Assembly (NCBI RefSeq): GCF_943590815.1
Contig: NZ_CALSBS010000002.1
Location: 364,577-428,576 of the forward strand
Length of the DNA stretch: 64,000 nt
Direction of reading: 5' to 3'
From: Pseudocitrobacter vendiensis
GTDB taxonomy: Bacteria > Pseudomonadota > Gammaproteobacteria > Enterobacterales > Enterobacteriaceae
Of this stretch, positions 1 to 7,197 are shown piece after piece. Under the pieces are notes generated by a model. It did not search any database and was not told where the DNA came from. It was given only the letters and a program-made list of their open reading frames with translations. The position numbers and the translations under genes are program-made. Numbering within the stretch: the first letter of the stretch is position 1; every line of letters begins with the position of its first letter.

Positions 1-1
1 G

Positions 2-133
2 TTGAACTCCGGTGATGTTCCGGGTGCATGCAAAGAACTGCAGCGCTGGACGTATGCCGGTGGCAAACAGTGGAAGGGTTTGATTACCCGACGTGAGATT
101 GAGCGCGAAGTTTGCGAGTGGGGGCAGAAATGA
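2..133 (+). CDS. phage endolysin (lysozyme), C-terminal end
   Basis: Only the last 43 codons are in the window, ending in ...[13 protein letters not shown]. The [13 protein letters not shown] and KGLITRRE stretches are typical of the C-terminus of P22/P21-type phage lysozymes (glycoside hydrolase family 24), which cut peptidoglycan at the end of the lytic cycle. The catalytic N-terminus lies outside the window. It is followed at once by a small membrane peptide and Rz/Rz1, the usual lysis order. Its stop codon overlaps the next start (ATGA). Confidence 0.85.
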   Translation: MNSGDVPGACKELQRWTYAGGKQWKGLITRREIEREVCEWGQK

Positions 134-237
134 AATACCTGCCTTCAGTAATATGCATGGCGGCCGCAGGGCTCATTGCGGCGAATGGCCATGATGGATG
201 GGGATGGTTTCTCTTTGTGGGGGTAATCCTGCTATGA
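130..237 (+). CDS. small hydrophobic peptide in lysis cassette
   Basis: A 35-residue ORF starting in an ATGA overlap with the endolysin stop and ending in a TATGA overlap with the Rz start, so it is translationally embedded in the lysis cassette. It has two hydrophobic stretches (about residues 4-19 and 24-35, ending in FLFVGVILL) and looks like a small inner-membrane peptide. Comparable tiny ORFs occur between lysozyme and Rz in many lambdoid phages. Its function is unknown; a second holin-like or antiholin-like role is possible but not shown. Confidence 0.55.
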   Translation: MKYLPSVICMAAAGLIAANGHDGWGWFLFVGVILL

Positions 238-740
238 GCCTGCGCTCTCAACTTATTGTCGCTGCATTGTTGGTGGCCGTTGCATTCATCGCCGGTAGTG
301 TATGGAGCAGCCGCGGTTGGGAAAAAAAGTGGGCCGAACGTAATAGCGCGGAATCATCGCAAACAGCGAACGCGCAGACCGCAGCCCGCATGATTGAACA
401 AGGGCGAATTATTGCCCGTGATGAGGCTGTAAAAGATGCACAAGCACAAGCTGCTAAATCTGCTGCCACTGCTGCTGGTCTGTCTGCCACTGTTAGCCAG
501 CTGCGCACCGAAGCAACAAAACTTGCCACCCGCCTGGACGCCGCAAAGCACACCGCAAATCTTGCCGCTACCGTCCGAAGCAAAACAACCGACGCCGACG
601 CCAGAATGCTCGCCGACATGCTCGGAGATATTGCAGCAGAAGCTAAACGTTATGCTGGAATCGCTGACGAACGCTACAGGGCTGGGATGACGTGTGAACG
701 TATTTACGACTCGGTTATGAAATCAAATAACGGGAGGTGA
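234..740 (+). CDS. Rz: Rz inner-membrane spanin
   Basis: A 168-residue type II membrane protein: N-terminal transmembrane segment (about residues 6-25) followed by a long Ala/Gln/Lys-rich coiled-coil periplasmic domain. With Rz1 it forms the spanin complex that fuses inner and outer membranes in the last step of lysis. I chose the ATG at 234 (MSLRSQLIV), coupled to the upstream stop, rather than an in-frame ATG at 198 that would add 12 residues. Rz1 is wholly embedded in another frame, as in lambda, which supports the call strongly. Confidence 0.9.
   Translation: MSLRSQLIVAALLVAVAFIAGSVWSSRGWEKKWAERNSAESSQTANAQTAARMIEQGRIIARDEAVKDAQAQAAKSAATAAGLSATVSQLRTEATKLATRLDAAKHTANLAATVRSKTTDADARMLADMLGDIAAEAKRYAGIADERYRAGMTCERIYDSVMKSNNGR
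436..690 (+). CDS. Rz1: Rz1 outer-membrane spanin lipoprotein, nested in Rz
   Basis: An 84-residue ORF wholly inside Rz in the +1 frame. It has a lysine-rich n-region, a leucine-rich core and a lipobox (LASC, lipidated Cys23), then a proline-rich mature part ([17 protein letters not shown]), all hallmarks of Rz1. The mature lipoprotein sits in the outer membrane and pairs with the C-terminus of Rz. It is slightly longer than lambda Rz1 (60 aa) because of a C-terminal extension with two cysteines (ECSPTC). Confidence 0.9.
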   Translation: MHKHKLLNLLPLLLVCLPLLASCAPKQQNLPPAWTPQSTPQILPLPSEAKQPTPTPECSPTCSEILQQKLNVMLESLTNATGLG

Positions 741-742
741 CC

Positions 743-820
743 GTGCAGGATGAAGCTCGTAAAAAGCTCGATCCTCTTCAACGAGTGATTGCACGGGGCC
801 AGGCATCCGTTACCACCTGA
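743..820 (+). CDS. possible small ORF after Rz
   Basis: A GTG-started 25-codon ORF directly behind Rz with a good Shine-Dalgarno (GGGAGGTG, overlapping the Rz stop) and followed immediately by a terminator. The peptide is basic and has no domain I recognise. It could be a remnant of a gene end or a real small protein; evidence is limited to the ribosome site and position. Confidence 0.3.
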   Translation: MQDEARKKLDPLQRVIARGQASVTT

Positions 821-830
821 ACAACAATGA

Positions 831-856
831 GCCTCGCAATAGCGGGGCTTTTTTAT
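831..856 (+). terminator. intrinsic terminator after lysis genes
   Basis: GC-rich stem (GCCTCGC / GCGGGGC with one G-U pair, loop AATA) followed by six T residues. It closes the lysis unit and precedes the Rha module. An almost identical terminator lies at 13631 in front of the KilA-N module. Confidence 0.8.
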
Positions 857-908
857 ACCCGAATTTCACCGCGCACCGCATGCGCACAATAACCACCGAA
901 CCAGACCC

Positions 909-992
909 TTTGGAATGAGCCGTTGAGGATGTCAGTTAGTGCTGGCGAGCCTCGGTGGGCTGACTTCCTATGCGGCAACGGTTCATCTCAAA
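909..992 (+). ncRNA. C4-antisense-RNA-like structured leader of the Rha gene
   Basis: Long imperfect hairpin: outer arms 909-925 and 976-992, inner arms 926-935 and 960-969 (9 of 10 pairs), and an apical part with GTTAGT in a small loop. It ends 16 bases before the Rha start codon. Position (leader of an antirepressor-type gene), size (about 84 nt) and the GTTAGT loop fit the C4 antisense RNA family known from P1/P7 and many prophages, where a short RNA transcribed ahead of ant represses it. A second copy of this layout precedes the KilA-N gene at 13713. Family membership is inferred from memory of the motif and needs a covariance search. Confidence 0.55.
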
Positions 993-1008
993 GAGCAGGT
1001 AAAACGCC

Positions 1009-1695
1009 ATGCAATTAGTTGAAATCAAGAAACTCGACCTAGTCACCAACACTGTAGCCATCGCCGAAGGTGTTGGGCGAGATCATGACACCATCATTAA
1101 GTTGGTCGACCGAAACAAAAGTGACCTCGAGGAGTTTGGAAGGGTCGGATTTGAAATCCGCACCTTGGATACGAAGGGCGGTAGACAGAAGCAAAGGGTC
1201 GCATTGCTAAATGAACAGCAGACTACTTTGTTGATCACCTACATGCGAAACAACGAAGTGGTTCGGTCGTTTAAAAAGCGGCTGGTCGCTGAGTTCTTCA
1301 CTATGCGTAGCGCGCTGACGAAGAAGAAAATTGATCGCAACTCTGCACGCCTGGAATACAAGCCAATGACCGACGCTATCAAGCATGAGCGGGAGGCGCA
1401 GGGTAAGCAGATTGCCCCGCATCACTTCAGCAATGAAGCCGACCTAATTAACCGCCTTGCGCTGGGCATGACAGCAGCCAAGTTCCGCGTGCATCACGAA
1501 ATCGGGAAGAAAGAGCCGATCCGAGATTATCTGACGCCGGAACAGATTCACTGCATCACCGAGCTACAGCGCGCCAACACGGTATTTATCAGCATGGGTT
1601 GGGACTTCGAGCAGCGGAAAGAAGTGCTACGCGGCATGTTCGAACGCAATCACCGCCAGCAGCTTATCGAAGAACAGCACCGCCTGGCGGCATAA
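1009..1695 (+). CDS. Rha family phage regulatory protein
   Basis: A 228-residue protein whose N-terminal 100 residues carry the phage Rha (pRha) domain: TNTVAIAEGVGRDHDTIIKLV, then FEIRTLDTKGG, LLNEQQTTLLITYMRNNE and VVRSFKKRLVAEFF. Rha proteins interfere with phage growth in IHF-deficient hosts and the family belongs to the wider antirepressor group. The C-terminal half (ALGMTAAKFRVHHEIG...) resembles the DNA-binding tails of phage antirepressors. It lies between lysis and terminase genes with its own terminator and structured leader, so it is an inserted moron rather than a core late gene. Probably a regulator of lysogeny; the target is unknown. Confidence 0.75.
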   Translation: MQLVEIKKLDLVTNTVAIAEGVGRDHDTIIKLVDRNKSDLEEFGRVGFEIRTLDTKGGRQKQRVALLNEQQTTLLITYMRNNEVVRSFKKRLVAEFFTMRSALTKKKIDRNSARLEYKPMTDAIKHEREAQGKQIAPHHFSNEADLINRLALGMTAAKFRVHHEIGKKEPIRDYLTPEQIHCITELQRANTVFISMGWDFEQRKEVLRGMFERNHRQQLIEEQHRLAA

Positions 1696-1835
1696 CCACA
1701 GATTTGTGGTTTTAGAGAGCCACTTTCACAACGGCTCTTCATTCCAAAGCTCATCTACGGGTGGGCTTGATAATGGATATACCCTATAGCGGATAATCAA
1801 CCACATATCCCCATAAGCGGATAAAGAGGCTCTCA
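1696..1835 (+). other. intergenic region with inverted repeats
   Basis: No gene seen. It holds a short palindrome just after the Rha stop (CCACAGATTTGTGG, then TTTT; a weak terminator), a GAGAGCC...GGCTCTT pair, two copies of GCGGATAA, and a stretch at 1738-1757 that is the reverse complement of the 5' arm of the Rha leader hairpin (909-925) apart from a 3-base insertion. Confidence 0.5.
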
Positions 1836-2042
1836 ATGTCCGACATCTACCAAATCACGCTAACCACCCAAACAGGCGAAAGCTTCACTGGCAAGATGTC
1901 ACGACGTCAGCCTGAGCTGGTTAATGGCTTTGTGCCGCTGGCGACCGAAACGGGAGAGTGGATGTATTTTGCTCCGGCCGATGTGAAGCGCGTGGAGTTC
2001 ACGCCTGTATCGGCAGAGCAGACTGAACAAACAACGGAGTAA
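1836..2042 (+). CDS. small hypothetical phage protein
   Basis: A 68-residue acidic ORF (MSDIYQITLTTQTGESFTG...) with a beta-rich look and a Thr/Glu-rich tail, followed 3 bases later by the metallopeptidase gene, so the two are probably co-transcribed. The upstream AAAGAGGCTCTCA contains a plausible ribosome site. I do not recognise a family; small ORFs of this kind are common just before terminase genes. Confidence 0.6.
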   Translation: MSDIYQITLTTQTGESFTGKMSRRQPELVNGFVPLATETGEWMYFAPADVKRVEFTPVSAEQTEQTTE

Positions 2043-2045
2043 CCC

Positions 2046-2684
2046 ATGGCTAACGATGACGAGCGCAGGCCTTATCCGCCAGTTAACTTCATCGCCTCCA
2101 ACAACTGGCAGCCATACACCAGACTGATCCCAGCCAATGAAGTGCATGAGTGGATAAACCGCCAAATCATCACAGATACCGGAAGCATCCATAACCCTGA
2201 CCACGAACACCTGCTTGAGGCTGACATCTGCTTCATGTGGGCGTCTGACTCATTCCCTAAGAAGGGGCGCTTAGTCCTCGGTCAGGCCGAGCAGGTAATG
2301 CTCCGCGCCGGTGGCTGGCAGAAAGCCAGAATGGAACAGCAGATGTATGAATGGTTCGGGAGAATCCCGAAGTTCATCATCACGCTGGCGGCTGATTACT
2401 GCTCACAATGCAGTGACCTCGAATTCTGCGCGCTGGTAGAACATGAGCTTTACCACATTGCCCAGGCCACCGATGATTTCGGCGCGCCTAAGTTCAACAA
2501 AGAGACCGGGCAGCCAGTGCTTACACTGCGCGGCCACGACGTCGAAGAATTCACTGGTGTCGTACGTCGATACGGTGCCAGCAAAGAAGTACAGGAGCTC
2601 GTTGATGCGGCCAATGCGCCAGCAGAAGTGGCTCACATCGATATAGCCAGATCATGCGGGACGTGCATATTGAAGCTGGCATAG
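2046..2684 (+). CDS. putative phage metallopeptidase
   Basis: A 212-residue protein with a zinc-peptidase motif HELYH at residues 133-137, in the context CALVEHELYHIAQA, and a later GHDVEEF that may supply the third ligand. This matches the putative phage metallopeptidase family found next to terminase genes. The AADYCSQCSDLEFCALVEH context is typical of the family. Substrate and role are unknown; a DNA-associated or packaging-linked role is guessed only from position upstream of the terminase. Confidence 0.75.
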   Translation: MANDDERRPYPPVNFIASNNWQPYTRLIPANEVHEWINRQIITDTGSIHNPDHEHLLEADICFMWASDSFPKKGRLVLGQAEQVMLRAGGWQKARMEQQMYEWFGRIPKFIITLAADYCSQCSDLEFCALVEHELYHIAQATDDFGAPKFNKETGQPVLTLRGHDVEEFTGVVRRYGASKEVQELVDAANAPAEVAHIDIARSCGTCILKLA

Positions 2685-2714
2685 ACTTTATTAGGATTGT
2701 CATGGAGGTAACCG

Positions 2715-3173
2715 ATGGCAGCATTATCGACAGAGGTTAAAGCCTTCATCGTTCAATCGCTCGCCTGCTACGAGCCGCCAGTAAAAGTCATTGAGCTTGT
2801 AAAGGCTGAATACGGCATCGATGTCTCGCGGCAGCAGGTGTCGCAATATACGCCCGGCAACGCAATGGCGGCCAAGTTGAGCCAGAAGTGGATTGACCTG
2901 TTCAACGCTACCCGTAAACGATTCCAGAATGAGATCGCCGACATCCCGATCGCAAATAAAGCGTACCGGTTGCGCGTTCTCGACCGAATGGCGACCAATG
3001 CTGAAAAGATGAAGAACTACGGCATGACCTCGCAGCTTATCGAGCAGGCCGCCAAAGAAATGGGCGATGCCTACACTAATCGCCAGAAAGTCGAGCATAC
3101 AAGCCCTGATGGCAGCATGACGCCGCAGCCAACAATCATCCAGCTACTGCCTGTTGAGCCAAAGCATGAGTAA
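2715..3173 (+). CDS. DUF2280 protein, likely terminase small subunit
   Basis: A 152-residue protein with an N-terminal helix-turn-helix-like region (VKAFIVQSLACYEPP, then YGIDVSRQQVSQYTPG at about residues 33-48) and a helical C-terminal half. This is the DUF2280 family, encoded immediately before the large terminase in many phages, and it is taken to be the small terminase subunit that recognises the packaging site. It ends in an ATGAGTAA overlap with terL, indicating translational coupling. Good ribosome site (GGAGGTAACCG) upstream. Confidence 0.8.
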   Translation: MAALSTEVKAFIVQSLACYEPPVKVIELVKAEYGIDVSRQQVSQYTPGNAMAAKLSQKWIDLFNATRKRFQNEIADIPIANKAYRLRVLDRMATNAEKMKNYGMTSQLIEQAAKEMGDAYTNRQKVEHTSPDGSMTPQPTIIQLLPVEPKHE

Positions 3174-4413
3174 CGCCGTTCAATTGCCGATCCCCGCGAA
3201 GCTTGCGCCACTGTTCACCGCCGTGAATAAGCGTTACCGATGCTCGCACGGTGGACGTGGCAGCGCCAAGACCCGCACATTCGCGCTGATGACTGCCGTA
3301 AAGGCGTATCAGTCGATGATGAATGGTGAAAGCGGGGTGGTACTCTGCGCGCGTGAATTCATGAACTCGCTGGAAGAGTCGAGCATGCAGGAGGTGAAAC
3401 AGGCGATCCTGTCTGTTCCCTGGCTGGCTTCCAACTTTGACATCGGCGAAAAGTACATCCGCACCATCGACAAGAGCGTTAACTACGTGTTCTGCGGTCT
3501 ACGGCATAATCTCGACAGCATCAAGTCGAAAGCGCGCATTCTGCTGTGCTGGGTAGATGAGGCTGAATCAGTCAGCGAAATAGCCTGGCAGAAGCTGAGC
3601 CCGACAGTTCGTGAAGAAGGCTCAGAGATTTGGGTGACGTGGAACCCGGAGCGCGACGGTAGCGCCACGGACAAGCGTTTCCGCAAAGAAGCCGGCGACG
3701 ACTGCATTACCGTTGAGATGAACTACACGGATAATCCGTGGTTCCCTGACGTGCTGGAAGGTGAGCGACAGAACGACCAACGCCGCCTCGACCCGGCAAC
3801 ATACGCATGGGTGTGGGAAGGTGCTTATCTCGAAAACTCCGATAAGCAGGTATTGGCCGGTAAATACCGGATCGCTGAGTTCTCGGAGAACCTCTGGAAA
3901 GAGGCCGAACGTCTGTTCTTCGGAGCTGACTTCGGTTTCGCTAAAGACCCGAACACTCTGGTGCGCTCGTTCATCCTGCATAACCGGCTGTACATCGAAT
4001 ACGAGGCATACGGGCAGCAGACAGAGCTCGACCACATGCCAGAGCTATACGACACAATCCCAGGATCGCGTGACTGGCCCATCAAGGCCGACTCCGCCCG
4101 ACCCGAGACGATTAGCTATCTCAAGCGGCAGGGATTCAACATCTCAGCCGCTGAGAAATGGCAGGGCAGCGTTGAGGACGGGATCGCACACCTTCGTGGA
4201 TTCGACGAAATCATTATCCATCCCCGCTGCAAGAACGTGGCGCGTGAGGCTCGCATGTGGTCGTACAAAACAGACCGCATCACTGGCGAGGTATTGCCGA
4301 AACTGGCAGACGGTTTCGAACACTGCTGGGATGGCATTCGGTACAGCCTTGACGGACATATCAAACGTAAACAGCAGGGGGTCGGCATGATGATACCTAA
4401 GCGCCTGCTTTAA
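3166..4413 (+). CDS. terL: terminase large subunit
   Basis: A 415-residue packaging motor of the PBSX/Terminase_3 type. Walker A GGRGSAKT at residues 29-36, Walker B LLCWVDEAE at about 126-134, and the C-terminal RNase H-like nuclease beginning with FFGADFGFAKDP. It pumps DNA into the prohead and cuts the concatemer. I chose ATG 3166 because it overlaps the small-subunit stop; a TTG 12 bases upstream also gives an open frame but lacks a better ribosome site. The next gene is an inserted HNH endonuclease gene. Confidence 0.93.
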   Translation: MSNAVQLPIPAKLAPLFTAVNKRYRCSHGGRGSAKTRTFALMTAVKAYQSMMNGESGVVLCAREFMNSLEESSMQEVKQAILSVPWLASNFDIGEKYIRTIDKSVNYVFCGLRHNLDSIKSKARILLCWVDEAESVSEIAWQKLSPTVREEGSEIWVTWNPERDGSATDKRFRKEAGDDCITVEMNYTDNPWFPDVLEGERQNDQRRLDPATYAWVWEGAYLENSDKQVLAGKYRIAEFSENLWKEAERLFFGADFGFAKDPNTLVRSFILHNRLYIEYEAYGQQTELDHMPELYDTIPGSRDWPIKADSARPETISYLKRQGFNISAAEKWQGSVEDGIAHLRGFDEIIIHPRCKNVAREARMWSYKTDRITGEVLPKLADGFEHCWDGIRYSLDGHIKRKQQGVGMMIPKRLL

Positions 4414-4428
4414 TCTGACGGACACGAC

Positions 4429-4965
4429 ATGAACAAAAACACATCCTTTTTTAAGGATGCGCTTGACTACAACCCAGAAACTTGATTGTTTGTCTGGAAA
4501 GTGCGTCCGAGAGATCATTTTTCCACTGATCGTGGATGGAATTTATTTAACTCGACGAAGGCCGGAAAGGTCGCTGGGACAATATCTGAACAAGGATATT
4601 TAAAAATAAACTTTGGCGGAACAATTCACCGCGCTCATCGTCTGGCATGGCTGTTCTGTCATGGTTATTACCCCGCCGAGGATATTGATCATATTAATCA
4701 CATCAGGTCTGACAACAGAATATCCAACCTGAGAATTGCGTCGATGAAAGAGAACCAGAGGAATCAGAGCTTACACCGCAATAACAAGAGCGGGCATAAC
4801 GGCGTTCACTGGCGTAATGACTGCCAAAAGTGGCGGGCAATGATAATGGTTAACGGAAAAAGCAAGCATCTTGGGTATTTCTCAAATATTGAAGACGCAG
4901 TTAAAGCTAGAATCTTAGCTAACGAATTAAGCGGGTTTCACAATAATCACGGAGCATCTACATGA
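4429..4965 (+). pseudogene. HNH homing endonuclease with AP2 domain, broken by early stop
   Basis: From ATG 4429 the frame reads MNKNTSFFKDALDYNPET, then TGA at 4483-4485, then continues LFVWKVRPRDHF for 159 more codons. The family normally has NPETGLF here, so the TGA looks like a one-base change from GGA. After the stop come the HNH core (HRAHRLAWLFCHG, DHINHIRSDNRISNLR) and an AP2-like DNA-binding domain (NKSGHNGVHW...WRAMI...LGYF). Such genes are free-standing homing endonucleases next to terminase genes and can assist cos cleavage in some phages. Either a pseudogene, an initiation from TTG 4486 lacking the first residues, or TGA readthrough. Confidence 0.75.
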
Positions 4966-6311
4966 GCAAATTACAGATGGCCGTGAACCATGCAATAAAT
5001 GACGCTAGGCTTGCTCGCTCAAGAATGGCTCTGCTTACCCCAAGCCTTGGATTAGACGCAAAAAGGAATTGTGCCTGGGCGGAATACGGCTTCAAAGAAG
5101 AGCTAACCTTCGATGACCTGTACAACTTATATCGACGCGGCGGCATCGCCCACGGCGCGATAAACAAAATCATTTCCGCTTGCTGGCATACCAGCCCGGA
5201 GATTATCGAGGGGGAAGAGGAGGACGAAACTCGCGACATTACCGCGTGGGAAAGAAGTCTTCTGCCTGTGTTTACTCATCGCTTCTGGCGATCGTTTGCT
5301 GACGCTGACCTGCGCCGTCTGGTTGGGCGCTATTCTGCCATCCTGCTTCATATCCGCGATGGTAAAGCATGGAATCATCAGGCAACGAAAGGGCGAGGGC
5401 TTGAAAAAATAACAGTCGCATGGGCTGGCTCAGTGAAAGTTAAGGAGTGGGACATCGGTCTGAACTCCAGGACCTATGGGCAGCCGAAGATGTGGCAGTA
5501 CACCGAGAGGTTGCCTAATGGCTCGACCCGGCGCGTTGACATCCATCCCGACCGCATTTTCATTCTGGGTGATTATGCCGACGATGCTATTGGCTTTCTT
5601 GAGCCCGCCTATAACGCTTTTGTCAGTCTGGAGAAGGTGGAAGGCGGTTCCGGTGAGTCATTCCTGAAGAACGCAGCACGCCAGTTAAGTATTAATTTTG
5701 ATAAAGAGGCGAAACTGGATGAAATAGCCAGGGCATACGGGGTTGATTACAGCGAACTGAACGAAATCTACGATAAAGTAGCCCGTGAAATGAATATCGG
5801 AAACGACTCAGTTCTTATTACCCAAGGGGCCAATGTCGCTCCGATTGTGGCTGCTGTATCCGATCCCTCTCCAACCTATAACGTTAACCTGCAAACCGCT
5901 GCTGCCGCACTTGATATACCGACAAAAATACTTGTTGGCATGCAGACTGGTGAGCGGGCCAGCACCGAAGACCAGAAATACTTCAACACGCGCTGCCAGT
6001 CCCGGCGAGAGGACTTGTCATTCGACATTGAAGATCTGTGCGACAAATTGATTGAGCTTGGTGTCATTGATGCTGTGGCAAAGAAAACGGTTATCTGGGA
6101 TGACCTGAACGAACAAAGTTCATCGGAAAAACTGGATGCCGCGCAGAAGATGTCGCAAATAAACAGCGCATCGCTGGCGACAGGCGAGCAGGTGTTTACT
6201 GGTGAAGAGATTCGTGTAGCGGCCGGGTATGAGGGTTCACCCGAACCACTTCCAGAGGTAGATGATGACGAAGAGGAAAGCGAAGTCACCGATACTTCCG
6301 GGAAACCTTAA
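4962..6311 (+). CDS. portal protein, DUF1073 family
   Basis: A 449-residue phage portal of the DUF1073 family (also named from the Acb1-like N-terminal domain). Recognisable stretches are DDLYNLYRRGGIAHGAINKI near the N-terminus, IHPDRIFILGDY in the middle and DIPTKILVGMQTGERASTEDQKYFNTR in the C-terminal half. The portal is the dodecameric ring through which DNA enters and leaves and to which terminase docks. It starts 4 bases before the end of the endonuclease frame and its acidic tail overlaps the next gene by 50 bases. Confidence 0.88.
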   Translation: MSKLQMAVNHAINDARLARSRMALLTPSLGLDAKRNCAWAEYGFKEELTFDDLYNLYRRGGIAHGAINKIISACWHTSPEIIEGEEEDETRDITAWERSLLPVFTHRFWRSFADADLRRLVGRYSAILLHIRDGKAWNHQATKGRGLEKITVAWAGSVKVKEWDIGLNSRTYGQPKMWQYTERLPNGSTRRVDIHPDRIFILGDYADDAIGFLEPAYNAFVSLEKVEGGSGESFLKNAARQLSINFDKEAKLDEIARAYGVDYSELNEIYDKVAREMNIGNDSVLITQGANVAPIVAAVSDPSPTYNVNLQTAAAALDIPTKILVGMQTGERASTEDQKYFNTRCQSRREDLSFDIEDLCDKLIELGVIDAVAKKTVIWDDLNEQSSSEKLDAAQKMSQINSASLATGEQVFTGEEIRVAAGYEGSPEPLPEVDDDEEESEVTDTSGKP

Positions 6312-7194
6312 AGACCCGACGGGTGCCGACCGACTTGAACGCGGGGCAATGAGCGAGTTCGCCAGGCGAATGAAGCGAATTGGCAAGGCGTACAACGATA
6401 TTCTCGACCGCATCCCTGTATCACCATCAGTAAACCAGCGCTACACCTTCGACCTTGATTCCACTCAGCTATCAATGCTCCTCAGCAATGCTTCATTGCT
6501 GGTTGATGAGATTTTGGGTGCAGATAACGAGACAGGATTCTGGTTCTGGGCTGATTACGTCAACCCGGCGTATCAGCGCGGCACGGCGCAGGAGTTTGCC
6601 AATCTGGCGCAGCAATCAGCCGTGTACGCTGCCGGACAGGAAAGCGTATCGACAATCCTTCTCAGCGAACCGTACCGACGTAGGCTGATTCTTGTTCGCG
6701 CTCGTACCTTCGAGGAAATGAAGAACCTCAGCGCCAGTGTGAAAGCGGATATGGCGCGGATACTGACCGATGGACTTGGGCGCGGACAAAATCCACTGGA
6801 GATAGCTAAGCGCCTTACTGAGCAGACGGGGATTGAGTCTCGCCGGGCTAATCGTATTGCCAGGACGGAGATTACCACCGCGCTGCGCCGTGCGCGCCTG
6901 GACGAAGACGACGAAGCCAGAGAACGATATGGCATCCGTACAAAGCAGATGCACATATCAGCGCTCAGCCCGATGACCCGAAGCACCCATGCCGCGCGTC
7001 ACGCCCATCTGTATACCGCAGAAGAGCAGCGGGAGTGGTGGGCTAAGGATGCAAACGGCGTGAACTGCAAATGCTCCACGATCGCGGTTATGGTCGATGA
7101 AAGCGGCAAGCCGTTAAGTGACACCATCATCGATAAAGCTAAGAAAACATTTAACACAATGAAAGCCCGTGGCTACCAATGGGCTAAGGGTTAA
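6262..7194 (+). CDS. minor head protein, Mu F / SPP1 gp7 family
   Basis: A 310-residue protein with the phage Mu protein F-like domain: RIARTEITTALRRARLDED in the middle and ARHAHLYTAEEQ...GVNCKCSTIAVM near the C-terminus, the usual conserved signature. Proteins of this family sit inside the prohead near the portal and are needed for head morphogenesis or DNA ejection. Its start lies 50 bases inside the portal gene, in another frame, so it is translationally coupled; ATG 6265 is an equal alternative start. Confidence 0.88.
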   Translation: MMTKRKAKSPILPGNLKDPTGADRLERGAMSEFARRMKRIGKAYNDILDRIPVSPSVNQRYTFDLDSTQLSMLLSNASLLVDEILGADNETGFWFWADYVNPAYQRGTAQEFANLAQQSAVYAAGQESVSTILLSEPYRRRLILVRARTFEEMKNLSASVKADMARILTDGLGRGQNPLEIAKRLTEQTGIESRRANRIARTEITTALRRARLDEDDEARERYGIRTKQMHISALSPMTRSTHAARHAHLYTAEEQREWWAKDANGVNCKCSTIAVMVDESGKPLSDTIIDKAKKTFNTMKARGYQWAKG

Positions 7195-7197
7195 CTC

